Assembly (NCBI GenBank): GCA_030247855.1 | Contig: JAPDRN010000114.1 | Location: 7,780 to 71,779, forward strand | Direction: 5' to 3' | DNA: 64,000 nucleotides | Source of the DNA: Knufia peltigerae | Taxonomy: Eukaryota > Ascomycota > Eurotiomycetes > Chaetothyriales > Trichomeriaceae | Shown: one piece after another, positions 32,123-40,256 of the stretch | Layout: the number at the start of each line of letters is the position of its first letter | Position numbering within the stretch: position 1 is the first letter of the stretch | Notes under the pieces: generated by a model | What the model was told of the DNA's origin: nothing | Seen by the model: the letters and a program-made list of their open reading frames with translations, nothing else | The model's database searches: none | Translations under genes and position numbers: made by a program

Positions 32123-34810
32123 TCAAACCCCAACAGGGTTAGCCTTCTCCGGATCAATCTTGTACTGCTTGATCGCCCGGGCCACATCCTTCGCGGTCAT
32201 CTTCCCGTCCTTCGCCAGCGCCGCAATCGCGGCATGCGCGATGTAGTACCGGTCAACCTCAAAGAACCGACGCAGGTTCGCACGGGTATCCGAACGGCCA
32301 AACCCATCGGTACCCAGCACCGTGTAGCTCATCGGCACGAACGCGCGGATCTGGTCCGCATACGCACGCACGTAGTCGGTGGCAGCAATCGCCGGGCCCT
32401 GGCGGCCTTCCAGCAGCTCGGTCACGTAGGCCTTGCGCTGCTCACCTTCCGGATGCAGGCGGTTGGCACGCTCCACGTCGAAACCATCGCGACGCAGTTC
32501 GTTGAAGCTCGGGCAGCTCCAGATGTCGGCGGTCACGCCGAAGTCCTTGTCCAGCAGCTCGGCCGCGGCAATGGCTTCGCGCAGGATGGTGCCCGAACCC
32601 AGCAGCTGCACGCGCAGCTCGCCCTTCTTCGGCTTGCCGGCGTCGGTCAGCAGGTACATGCCCTTGACGATGCCTTCGGCCGCACCTTCCGGCATTTCCG
32701 GGTGGGTGTAGTTCTCGTTCATCAGGGTGACGTAGTAGTACTCGTCAATCTGATCTTCCATCATCGCCTTGGTGCCGTGCTGCAGGATCACCGTCACTTC
32801 GAAGCCGAAGGTCGGGTCGTAGCTGCGCACGTTCGGAATGCCACCGGCCACCAGATGGCTGAAGCCATCTTCGTGCTGCAGGCCTTCACCGTTCAGCGTG
32901 GTGCGGCCGGCGGTACCACCCAGCAGGAAGCCGCGGGTACGCATGTCGGCGGCCTGCCAGGCGATGTCGCCCACGCGCTGGAACCCGAACATCGAGTAGT
33001 AGATGTAGAACGGCAGCATCGGCACGTTGCTGACCGAGTAGCTGGTACCGGCGGCCATCCACGAGCTGATCGCACCCGGCTCGCTGATGCCCTGCTGCAG
33101 CACCTGGCCGCTCTGGTCTTCGCGGTAGAACATCAGCTGGTCGGCGTCGACCGGCTTGTACTTCTGGCCAAACGGCGCGTAGATGCCGATCTGGCGGAAC
33201 AGGCCTTCCATGCCGAAGGTACGGGCTTCGTCGGCCACGATCGGCACGATGTGCGGGCCCAGTTCCTTGTCGCGCAGGGTGATGTTCAGGCTCTGCACGA
33301 AGGCCATGGTGGTGGAGTAGCTGCGCTCGCCGCTGCTCTTCAGCAGGCGCTCGTAGCTTTCCAGCTTCGGTGCATTGAAGCTCTTTTCGGCCTTGCGGCG
33401 GCGCTGCGGCAGGTAACCACCCAGCGACGCACGGCGTTCCTGCAGGTACTGCACTTCCGGCGAATCCGGGCCCGGGTGGTAGAACGGCACCTGGCCGTCG
33501 GCCAGCTGCGCGTCGGTCACCGGAATGTTGAAGCGGTCGCGGAAGTGGCGCACCGCTTCGTCGTCCAGCTTCTTGGTCTGGTGGGTCGGGTTCAGTGCCT
33601 CACCGGCGCTGCCCATGCCGTAGCCCTTGACCGTCTTGGCCAGGATCACGGTAGGCATGCCCTTGGTGTTCACGGCCTGGTGGTAGGCGGCGTACACCTT
33701 GTGCGGGTCGTGGCCACCACGGTTCAGGCGCCAGATGTCGTCGTCGGAAAGACCGGCCACCATCGCAGCGGTTTCCGGGTACTTGCCGAAGAAATGCTCG
33801 CGGGTGTACGCGCCGCCGAAGGCCTTGCAGTTCTGGTATTCGCCGTCGACGGTTTCCATCATCAGCTTCTTCAGGACGCCATTGGTGTCCTTGGCCAGCA
33901 GGGCATCCCAGTAACCGCCCCACAGCAGCTTGATGACATTCCAGCCGCCGCCACGGAACACGCCTTCCAGTTCCTGGATGATCTTGCCGTTGCCGCGCAC
34001 CGGGCCGTCCAGGCGCTGCAGGTTGCAGTTCACCACGAAGATCAGGTTGTCCAGGCCTTCACGGCCGGCCAGCGCGATCGCACCCAGGGTTTCCGGCTCG
34101 TCGCTCTCGCCGTCGCCGATGAAGCACCACACCTTGCGGTCGGACTTCTCGATCAGGCCACGGTTTTCCAGGTAGCGCATGAACTGCGCCTGGTAGATGG
34201 CGGCCAGCGGGCCCAGGCCCATCGACACGGTCGGGGTCTGCCAGTATTCCGGCATCAGCCACGGGTGCGGGTACGACGACAGGCCGCCGCCGTCCACTTC
34301 CATGCGGAACTTGTCCAGCTGCTCTTCGCTGATGCGGCCTTCCAGGAAGGAACGCGCGTAGATGCCCGGGGCGCTGTGGCCCTGGATGAACAGCAGGTCG
34401 CCCGGATGGCTTTCGCTCGGGGCGCGCCAGAAGTGGTTGAAGCCCACGTCGTACAGCGTTGCGCCGGAGGCGAACGAGGCGATGTGGCCGCCCAGATCAC
34501 CCGGCTTGCGGTTGGCGCGCACCACGGTGGCCATCGCGTTCCAGCGGATGATCGAGCGGATGCGCCATTCCAGTTCGGCGTTGCCCGGGCTCTTGGCCTC
34601 CAGCTGCGGCTCGATGGTGTTGACGTATTCGGTAGTGGGAGAGAACGGCAGATAGGCACCCGAACGACGGGTCAGTTCCACCATGCCTTCCAGCAGCTGA
34701 TGCGCGCGCTCGGGGCCCTCGACATCAATAACGGCCTTCAACGACTCGATCCACTCCTGGGTTTCCACAGGATTCGGGTCGTTGTTCAGCACCTCGTTCA
34801 ACCAGTTCAT
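32123..34810 (-). CDS. aceE: Pyruvate dehydrogenase E1 component (homodimeric)
   Basis: 895 residues, the usual length of gammaproteobacterial AceE. Starts MNWLNEVLNNDPNPVETQEW, 3 bases after GGGAGCG; a Met four codons earlier is possible. The ThDP/Mg site is WCFIGDGESDEPETLGAI with NCNLQRLDGPVRGNGKI. Further E1 blocks are SHPGDLLFIQGHSAPGIYAR, HEDGFSHLVAGGIPNVRSYD and YTVLGTDGFGRSDTRANLRR. It decarboxylates pyruvate and acetylates the lipoyl groups of E2. aceF and lpd are not next to it: the downstream neighbour is the acquired deaminase gene. This is the clearest core-genome border of the island. Confidence 0.97.
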   Translation of the reverse strand: MNWLNEVLNNDPNPVETQEWIESLKAVIDVEGPERAHQLLEGMVELTRRSGAYLPFSPTTEYVNTIEPQLEAKSPGNAELEWRIRSIIRWNAMATVVRANRKPGDLGGHIASFASGATLYDVGFNHFWRAPSESHPGDLLFIQGHSAPGIYARSFLEGRISEEQLDKFRMEVDGGGLSSYPHPWLMPEYWQTPTVSMGLGPLAAIYQAQFMRYLENRGLIEKSDRKVWCFIGDGESDEPETLGAIALAGREGLDNLIFVVNCNLQRLDGPVRGNGKIIQELEGVFRGGGWNVIKLLWGGYWDALLAKDTNGVLKKLMMETVDGEYQNCKAFGGAYTREHFFGKYPETAAMVAGLSDDDIWRLNRGGHDPHKVYAAYHQAVNTKGMPTVILAKTVKGYGMGSAGEALNPTHQTKKLDDEAVRHFRDRFNIPVTDAQLADGQVPFYHPGPDSPEVQYLQERRASLGGYLPQRRRKAEKSFNAPKLESYERLLKSSGERSYSTTMAFVQSLNITLRDKELGPHIVPIVADEARTFGMEGLFRQIGIYAPFGQKYKPVDADQLMFYREDQSGQVLQQGISEPGAISSWMAAGTSYSVSNVPMLPFYIYYSMFGFQRVGDIAWQAADMRTRGFLLGGTAGRTTLNGEGLQHEDGFSHLVAGGIPNVRSYDPTFGFEVTVILQHGTKAMMEDQIDEYYYVTLMNENYTHPEMPEGAAEGIVKGMYLLTDAGKPKKGELRVQLLGSGTILREAIAAAELLDKDFGVTADIWSCPSFNELRRDGFDVERANRLHPEGEQRKAYVTELLEGRQGPAIAATDYVRAYADQIRAFVPMSYTVLGTDGFGRSDTRANLRRFFEVDRYYIAHAAIAALAKDGKMTAKDVARAIKQYKIDPEKANPVGV

Positions 34811-35406
34811 TAGCGCTCCCATTACCGCACGCACGCGCGCGACTGTTGATAGATTTCTAGACCGCAAAGTGTAGCGCACCAAGGGCTTTCGTCACTTGGC
34901 TACGCTGGCGTATGGATGCAGGCCACCCATGTCTGCAAGGCCTGTCCCGGGACGTCCGCCGGCGGGACAAAGCGCTGCTGCAGGCCGCTGTGGCTGCCTG
35001 CAAGGGCTGCGCCAGCTGTCGCCATTGGCCTGCTGCGCCCATGCGCAGGACGCAGTGTTACTGCCATGGATGACCGTTGTGGGGCAAGGCCGGCGCCGTG
35101 TCGGCGTTGTCTGACGGGGCGCCGCTGAACCCGCGACAACGTGTCGCGCGCGCCTCTCGACGCGAAGGGCGCCGCTGCGCACGGTTGGCGGCGAGCAGGC
35201 CCCTTCCCGCGGTTCGCCGCTCGTCTGCTGCGCCCCTACCGGGGCGAAAACCCGCAGCGCCGTTGCGTGGCCCGATACGGATGTCAGGCCGCGCAACGGT
35301 GGCGTGCGCCGCGCGCAAGCCCGCCCTGATCCCTTGTGGTACCTGGCTGCATGGCCCGATCTGGCAAGCGTTGTGGCCGAAACCGTACTTGTCGGGTCCG
35401 GCTTAT
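34811..35406. other. Long intergenic region between aceE and the PadR regulator, no gene seen
   Basis: About 600 bases that must hold the aceE promoter and the start of the regulator transcript. Open frames on both strands are Arg/Pro/Ala-rich, lack ribosome sites and show no protein-like order. One hairpin CGCGACA-ACG-TGTCGCG lies near 35130-35146. Confidence 0.5.
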
Positions 35407-35443
35407 CGATATATCGTTTTCGGCACACGTTACCGATATATCG
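35407..35443. promoter_or_regulatory. Twin palindromic operator in front of the PadR regulator
   Basis: The exact palindrome CGATATATCG occurs twice, at 35407-35416 and 35434-35443, 27 bases centre to centre. The second copy ends two bases before the start codon. Two phased AT-rich palindromes over the promoter of a regulator gene suggest autorepression by PadR dimers. Confidence 0.75.
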
Positions 35444-35445
35444 AA

Positions 35446-36006
35446 ATGGGCCGCTCCCCCTCCCCCAAAAGCCGCACCGACGATGCCGCGGTACCCCGCC
35501 GCAACGGCCAGCCGCGCGTGCTCAGCCGTGGCGACCTGCGCCTGCTGGTGCTGGCGCTGATCGGCGAGCAGCCGCGCCACGGCTACGAGTTGATGCAGCA
35601 CATCAGCACCATGTTCATGCAGGCCTACACCCCCAGTGCCGGCACCATGTACCCGCTGCTGGCCAGCTTCGAGCAGGCCGGCTGGGTGGAATCGGAAGAG
35701 GTGGACGGCCGCCGTGTGTTCCGCATCACCACCGCCGGCGAGTTCGAGCTGAAGGTGCAGCGCACCCAAGTGCGATTGGCGCAGCGACGCGCGTTCGACC
35801 GCGCCCGCGAGATCACCAAGGCTTCGCTGCCGGCGCCGCTGGCCGCTGCGCTGCGCGAGTTCAAGCTGGCGCTGGTGCATCACCACGGGCGCTGGGCCGA
35901 CGGCGAGGCCGAGCAGGTGGCCGCGCTGCTGTCGCGTGCGTCCGCGCTGATGAATGGCCAGGCCAGCAACACGTCCTCTCCCTTTTCTACGACCCAGCCA
36001 GACTGA
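35446..36006 (+). CDS. nfeR: PadR-family repressor, NfeR/YqjI position
   Basis: 186 residues. A basic N-terminus (MGRSPSPKSRTDD) precedes a PadR winged helix: SRGDLRLLVLALIGEQPRHG, YELMQHISTMFMQAYTPSAG and TMYPLLASFEQAGWVESEEV, with VFRITTAGEFEL as the wing. A C-terminal helical dimer region follows. It precedes a siderophore-interacting flavoprotein gene by 60 bases, the arrangement of nickel-responsive YqjI and YqjH of E. coli. Unlike YqjI, it has no Cys/His-rich N-terminal metal tail, so the signal may differ. Confidence 0.8.
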   Translation: MGRSPSPKSRTDDAAVPRRNGQPRVLSRGDLRLLVLALIGEQPRHGYELMQHISTMFMQAYTPSAGTMYPLLASFEQAGWVESEEVDGRRVFRITTAGEFELKVQRTQVRLAQRRAFDRAREITKASLPAPLAAALREFKLALVHHHGRWADGEAEQVAALLSRASALMNGQASNTSSPFSTTQPD

Positions 36007-36066
36007 ATCCAGCCAGGTCTTCCCCCATGCCGCGCGCCTCCGCGCGACCTTCTGACAGGTACCCCC

Positions 36067-36864
36067 ATGACCGAACATCACAACTCGCGCCTGCGCCTGG
36101 ATGTGCGCTTCCGTGAACTGACGGTGCTGCGCACCGAGACCGTCACCCCGCACATGCGCCGCATCGTGCTGGGCGGCGACGACCTGGCCGGCTTCGATTC
36201 GCCCGGCGCCGACGACCACATCAAGCTGTTCTTCCCAAACGCCAGCGGCGAGATGGTGCTGCCGGTGCTGACCGCCGAAGGCCGCAGCTATCCGGAAGGC
36301 AAGCAGCCGTCGCCGGCACGCGACTACACCCCGCGCTGGTGGGACCACGAAACCGGCGAGCTGGCCATCGACTTCGTACTGCACGACCAGGGCATTGCCG
36401 GGCCGTGGGCCGAGCGCGCACAGGCCGGCGACACGCTGGTGATCGGCGGCCCGCGCGGTTCGTTCGTGGTGGCCGACAGCTACGACGCCTATGTGCTGAT
36501 TGGCGATGAAACCGCACTGCCGGCCATCGCCCGCTGGCTGGACGTGCTGCCCGAGGGCGCGCAGGTGCAGGCGTATATCGAAGTGGCCGACGAGGACGAG
36601 CGCCAGGATCTGCCGCAGTACGAGAACGTGCGCATCCACTGGCTGGAGCGCAACGGCTTCCCGGCGGCCAGCAGCACGCTGCTGGAAGACATGCTGACCG
36701 ACTTCGAGGCGCCGGACGGCGATGCGTTCTACTGGATCGCCACCGAATCGCGCCGCGCACGGATGATGCGCAAGTTCATCGAAGGCCACCTGGGCGTGCC
36801 GCGCGACTGGATCCGCTCGACCGGTTACTGGAAGGCGCACCCGGACGAACAGGACGGCGATTGA
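36067..36864 (+). CDS. nfeF: Siderophore-interacting FAD-binding protein, NfeF/ViuB type ferric reductase
   Basis: 265 residues. FAD_binding_9 domain: VTPHMRRIVLGGDDLAGF, DDHIKLFFPN, RDYTPRWWDHETGELAIDFV and GIAGPWAERAQAGDTLVIGG (flavin site). The C-terminal SIP domain has YVLIGDETALPAIARWLDVL, YIEVADEDERQDLP and FYWIATESRRARMMRKFIEG, ending STGYWKAHPDEQDGD. It reduces ferric siderophores with NAD(P)H in the cytoplasm to release iron. It is co-directional with, and probably repressed by, the PadR protein upstream. Confidence 0.92.
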   Translation: MTEHHNSRLRLDVRFRELTVLRTETVTPHMRRIVLGGDDLAGFDSPGADDHIKLFFPNASGEMVLPVLTAEGRSYPEGKQPSPARDYTPRWWDHETGELAIDFVLHDQGIAGPWAERAQAGDTLVIGGPRGSFVVADSYDAYVLIGDETALPAIARWLDVLPEGAQVQAYIEVADEDERQDLPQYENVRIHWLERNGFPAASSTLLEDMLTDFEAPDGDAFYWIATESRRARMMRKFIEGHLGVPRDWIRSTGYWKAHPDEQDGD

Positions 36865-36878
36865 CCGCAAAACGGTAG

Positions 36879-37070
36879 GTGCGGACCGTTGGTCCGCACG
36901 CTGTTCTACGGGTAGTGCCGGCCGCTGGCCGGCAACCTCATGACCCTACCGACCACGCGCGGGCAATGCCGGCCGCTGCAATGACCACATCTGGTAGTGC
37001 CGGCCGCTGGCCGGCAACCTCATGAACCTTCGGCTGCATCCTGCGGTTGCCGGCCAGCGGCCGGCACTAC
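36879..37070. repeat. Cluster of palindromic repeats (SMAG and related)
   Basis: A different 21-base palindrome, GTGCGGACC-GTT-GGTCCGCAC, lies at 36879-36899 and recurs at 37956-37976. SMAG copies follow at 36912-36934, 36994-37016 and, inverted, 37048-37070, with a decayed piece near 36966-36978. The right half overlaps the 3' end of the minus-strand membrane protein gene. Confidence 0.88.
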
Positions 37071-37853
37071 CACGCCGGGCGCAGCCCCACCCTTCCACCC
37101 GAACCGGTGCGCGGCCCATATCTCCAGCGCCACCAGCAGCACGATGAGCGCCAGCGGCAGCAGCAACCCCAGGTACACACCCGGCATCATGCCGTTGATC
37201 TGCGCCTTCACCAGCCGCAGCACGCCGCGCGTATGCAGCAGCTCGTCGATGCGCATGGTCAACGCCTCGCGCACCATCTTCGGCTCCAGGCCGACCGTGC
37301 CGGCCTTGTCGATCAGCGTGTCTTCCACCATCGCGCGCAGCAGCCCGGCGCGCACTTTGCCGATCACCCAGCCCACACCACGCGCCATCGGCCCGTCACC
37401 GAGCCGTTCCACGCCGGGCAATGGATGCTCGCTCAGGTAGATCGCAGCCAGCGAATCCGCGACATCCCCCACCGTGCCCTGGCTCTGCAGCGCGGCACGC
37501 ATGCGCTCGTCTTCCAGCGAGGCGGTGAAGCCACTGCTCCAGCCTTCCACCATCGTCTGCAGGTGCGGCTGGAAGTGATCGAGCTGCTTGAACAGCGCGC
37601 GGTGCGCACCGGCGGTGACGCCCAACTGCAGGCCGAAGAACGCGACCAGCAATGGCAGCAGCACCACATACGAGGCCAGCAGCCCATGGTGCCAACGCCG
37701 CTGTCGCCGCAGCCAACCGCGTCGATGCAGCCAGCGCCAGCCGAGGATGCCCAGCGCCAGCCCCAGCAGGGTGCCCAGCACGCTGCCGCCGATCAGATCG
37801 AGCACGCTCAGGCCGGTCCAGAATTCGCCAAGCCAGTACTGCGCTTCCTGCAT
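37020..37853 (-). CDS. Membrane protein of unknown function with a repeat-encoded C-terminus
   Basis: 277 residues. Two membrane helices near the N-terminus (LDLIGGSVLGTLLGLALGIL; GLLASYVVLLPLLVAFFGL), a periplasmic helical domain (QPHLQTMVEGWSSGFTASLE, ADSLAAIYLSEHPLPGVERL, TVGLEPKMVREALTMRIDEL) and a last helix (YLGLLLPLALIVLLVALEIW). The final residues GVVVPAAGRQPQDAAEGS are encoded by an SMAG repeat that entered the gene end. No family is recognised. Confidence 0.75.
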   Translation of the reverse strand: MQEAQYWLGEFWTGLSVLDLIGGSVLGTLLGLALGILGWRWLHRRGWLRRQRRWHHGLLASYVVLLPLLVAFFGLQLGVTAGAHRALFKQLDHFQPHLQTMVEGWSSGFTASLEDERMRAALQSQGTVGDVADSLAAIYLSEHPLPGVERLGDGPMARGVGWVIGKVRAGLLRAMVEDTLIDKAGTVGLEPKMVREALTMRIDELLHTRGVLRLVKAQINGMMPGVYLGLLLPLALIVLLVALEIWAAHRFGWKGGAAPGVVVPAAGRQPQDAAEGS

Positions 37854-37955
37854 GGTGCTGCCTTCCGTGGTTCAGTGCGGCCGCCATGGTAACCGCGACC
37901 CGATGCTCGGCTGCTCTCTGCCGCCGGCAGGTGCAGACCGTCGGACAGCCGGTGG

Positions 37956-37976
37956 GTGCGGACCGTTGGTCCGCAC
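37956..37976. repeat. Second copy of the GTGCGGACC/GGTCCGCAC palindrome
   Basis: Exact 21-base copy of the element at 36879-36899, in the upstream region of the next plus-strand gene. Confidence 0.85.
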
Positions 37977-38063
37977 GCTCCCGTGCAGTCGCCCGCCAGC
38001 GGCCGGCACGACCCGGCAAGCAATGCGACAATCGCACTCCTTTCCTGCAGCAACGAGGCCCAC

Positions 38064-38465
38064 ATGGCCAAACTGACCCTGGCCAGCGTGGACACGCTGC
38101 GTACCCGCTTCACTGATGATGCCGCCTGCGATGCAGCGCTGTCCGCCTTCGCCGACCCGGCTGCGGCGCGCGCACCGCTGCGTGAGCTGGTCGAGGCACA
38201 GCACCGCTACCTGCAGGCCGAACACGAAGTGGCACAGGTGGCCGACATCCTGCGCCGCGACCAGAAGTACGCGCCGGTCGGTCGCCCGTCGGTGCATATC
38301 GTGCAGCTGCGCAAGCAGCAGGCGTCTACCAGGCAGGCGGCACTGATCGCCCGCCAGGTGGTGGCACAGTCCGCGCAGACGTTCGTGCGCGCGAGCGGGT
38401 TGGTGGTGAAAGCCAAGCAGAGCCCGAGCGAAGCGTCGGCCGCGTGGCTGGGTACGCTGCGCTGA
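38064..38465 (+). CDS. Small helical protein of unknown function
   Basis: 133 residues starting MAKLTLASVDTLRTRFTDDA after AACGAGGCC. The sequence is almost wholly helical and charged (APLRELVEAQHRYLQAEHEV, ADILRRDQKYAPVGRPSVHI, VQLRKQQASTRQAALIARQV) and could form a coiled coil. Soluble, no signal peptide. It stands alone between repeats. No family is recognised. Confidence 0.7.
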   Translation: MAKLTLASVDTLRTRFTDDAACDAALSAFADPAAARAPLRELVEAQHRYLQAEHEVAQVADILRRDQKYAPVGRPSVHIVQLRKQQASTRQAALIARQVVAQSAQTFVRASGLVVKAKQSPSEASAAWLGTLR

Positions 38466-38478
38466 GCGCGCGTGCCCG

Positions 38479-38612
38479 GTAGTGGCCAACCTTGGTTGGC
38501 CTGCGGAGTGCTCGTGCGCCAACCGAGGTTGGCGCCTACCGGGTAGTGCCGGCCGCTGGCCGGCAACCTCGGGTAGTTGGATGCATGCAGTTGCCGGCCA
38601 GCGGCCGGCACT
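38479..38612. repeat. Compound GTAG repeat array
   Basis: Four palindromes follow each other: GTAGTGGCCAACCTTGGTTG (38479-38501), an inverted CGCCAACCGAGGTTGGCG copy (about 38516-38534), the SMAG consensus at 38543-38565 and its inverted copy at 38592-38612. Two stem sequence variants of the GTAG family are therefore paired in one locus. Confidence 0.85.
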
Positions 38613-38689
38613 CCCAGGTGACCGGGGCGATCGGGCGACCCGGCGATTGAACGATCGGGCAACCCGGCAACCGGGCGTGGACGCCGCCC

Positions 38690-38721
38690 AAAAAAGAAGG
38701 CCCGCTTTTCAGCGGGCCTTC
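38690..38721 (-). terminator. Intrinsic terminator of the yceI-like gene
   Basis: Eleven-base stem GAAGGCCCGCT / AGCGGGCCTTC with a TTTC loop; on the minus strand six T residues follow. It ends 34 bases after the gene's stop at 38755. Confidence 0.88.
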
Positions 38722-38754
38722 TGCCTTCTCACGACGAGTGAGCGGGAAGCTGCA

Positions 38755-39465
38755 TCAAGCCGCCGGCTTCTCGCCGGTGGCTTCGGTGGTAATGCGGATC
38801 TTCACTTCATCGCTGACGTTCGGGGCATAGGCGCCGACGCCGAAATCGCTGCGCTTGATCGTGGTGGTGGCATCGAAGCCGGCGGCCGGAACCTTGGCCA
38901 TCGGGTGCTCGCCGCCGCCGTTGACGGTCACATCCAGGGTCACCGGCTTGGTGATGTCCTTGATGGTCAGATCGCCGGTGACGGTCAGCTTGTTGGTGCC
39001 AGCCGATTCGACCTTGGTGCTCTTGAAGCTGGCAGCCGGGAACTTGGCAGCGTCGAAGAAGTCGGCGCTCTTCAGATGCTCGTCGAACTTGGCGGTGAAG
39101 CTGTTCAGGCCGCTCAGCGGCAGCTTCACTTCCACGGTGGACTTGGTCACGTCGGTGGCGTCGTACACCAGGGTGCCTTCGGCGTTGCCGAAGTGCGCGC
39201 TCGGGTTGGAGAAGCCGAAGTGGCTCCACTGCGCCAGCACGTCGGTGTGGGTCGGGTCGAGCTTGTAGGTGCCCGAGGCGATGGTGATGGCGGCAGCGGC
39301 CGGGGCGGCAGCAGCGGCATCGGCAGCCGGGGTGGTGGCAGCCTGCTCGGTGGTGGCCGGGGCAGCAGCATCAGCCGCCGGGGCGGCGGTGTCGGCCGGC
39401 TTGGAGCAGGCGGCGATGGCCAGGGTCAGGGCCAGCGGCAGCAGCAGTTTACGGGTGGCGCTCAT
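38755..39465 (-). CDS. YceI-family lipid-binding lipoprotein
   Basis: 236 residues. Signal peptide MSATRKLLLPLALTLAIAAC with lipobox at Cys20, an Ala/Pro/Thr-rich linker to residue 65, then a YceI domain: GTYKLDPTHTDVLAQWSHFG, GTLVYDATDVTKSTVEVKLP, FDAAKFPAASFKSTKV, TGDLTIKDITKPVTLDVTVN and IKRSDFGVGAYAPNVSDEVK. The YceI barrel binds isoprenoid chains. Lipidation and the long linker place it in the periplasm or outer membrane. It precedes a clear terminator and is probably monocistronic. Confidence 0.92.
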   Translation of the reverse strand: MSATRKLLLPLALTLAIAACSKPADTAAPAADAAAPATTEQAATTPAADAAAAAPAAAAITIASGTYKLDPTHTDVLAQWSHFGFSNPSAHFGNAEGTLVYDATDVTKSTVEVKLPLSGLNSFTAKFDEHLKSADFFDAAKFPAASFKSTKVESAGTNKLTVTGDLTIKDITKPVTLDVTVNGGGEHPMAKVPAAGFDATTTIKRSDFGVGAYAPNVSDEVKIRITTEATGEKPAA

Positions 39466-39550
39466 CTCAGGAACTCTCCGGATCGTAGGGTGGGAACACA
39501 GTGCAGCAATGGCCCGCCACGGCGGGCGGGCCCGAAACCGATACAGCGAC

Positions 39551-40141
39551 TTACGCGATGCGCGCCGCTTCGTCGAAGGACAGACGCGGCAGACGGGGGA
39601 ACAGGCCCGAATCGTCACCGTACCCCAGGTTGACCAGGAAATTCGACTTGATGCTGGTGCCGGCGAAGAAGGCTTCATCGACCTTGGCGTTGTCGAAGCC
39701 GGACATCGGGCCGGCATCCAGACCCAGCGCGCGTGCGGCCAGGATCAGGTAGGCGCCCTGCAGGCTGCCGTTGCGGAACGCGCCTTCATGGCGGCCTTCG
39801 CGCGGGCCGTCGAACCAGGCTTTGGCGTCGGTGTGCGGGAACAGGTACGGCAGCTTCTCGTGGAAATCCTGGTCGAAGGCCACGATGACGGTGACCGGGG
39901 CGGCCAGGGTCTTGTTGTGGTTGCCTTCGGACAGGGCCGGTGCCAGCTTGGCCTTGGCTTCGGCCGACTTCACGAACACGAAGCGCGCCGGGCTGCCGTT
40001 GGCGGCGGTCGGGCCCCACTTCAGCAGGTCGTACAGGGCGTGCAGCTGGGCGTCTTCGACCGGCTTGTCGAGGAAGGCGTTCTGGGTACGGGCAGTGCGG
40101 AACAACTGGTCCAGTGCAGCAGCGTCGAGCGCGTGGGACAT
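39551..40141 (-). CDS. rutE: Nitroreductase-family malonic semialdehyde reductase, RutE-like
   Basis: 196 residues, the family length. Motifs: FRTARTQNAFLDKPVEDAQL, LYDLLKWGPTAANGSPARFV (FMN contact), APVTVIVAFDQDFHEKLPYL, FRNGSLQGAYLILAARALGL and DAGPMSGFDNAKVDEAFF, ending LPRLSFDEAA. RutE reduces 3-oxopropanoate to 3-hydroxypropanoate in pyrimidine degradation, but no other rut gene is near, so the substrate here may be another aldehyde or nitro compound. Named on similarity. Confidence 0.85.
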   Translation of the reverse strand: MSHALDAAALDQLFRTARTQNAFLDKPVEDAQLHALYDLLKWGPTAANGSPARFVFVKSAEAKAKLAPALSEGNHNKTLAAPVTVIVAFDQDFHEKLPYLFPHTDAKAWFDGPREGRHEGAFRNGSLQGAYLILAARALGLDAGPMSGFDNAKVDEAFFAGTSIKSNFLVNLGYGDDSGLFPRLPRLSFDEAARIA

Positions 40142-40256
40142 CGTGGATCTCCAGGGCGGCTAAGGTCAGTGCCCGCGGGCGGCGCGGGGCGAAACGTCGA
40201 TCCGCAGTGTAGAGTGTCGCGACTGTTGCAACACCCAGCAGGATTGAAACGAATTA

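Noticed and set aside
32234..34813. Very long open frame (859 codons) antisense to aceE
   Set aside because: Mirror of a GC-rich coding gene; composition full of His/Arg/Val repeats and no ribosome site, while aceE is unmistakable.
35131..35147. CGCGACA-ACG-TGTCGCG hairpin, with a similar string near 22670, as a new repeat family
   Set aside because: Too short and only two imperfect instances; chance is likely in this GC-rich DNA.
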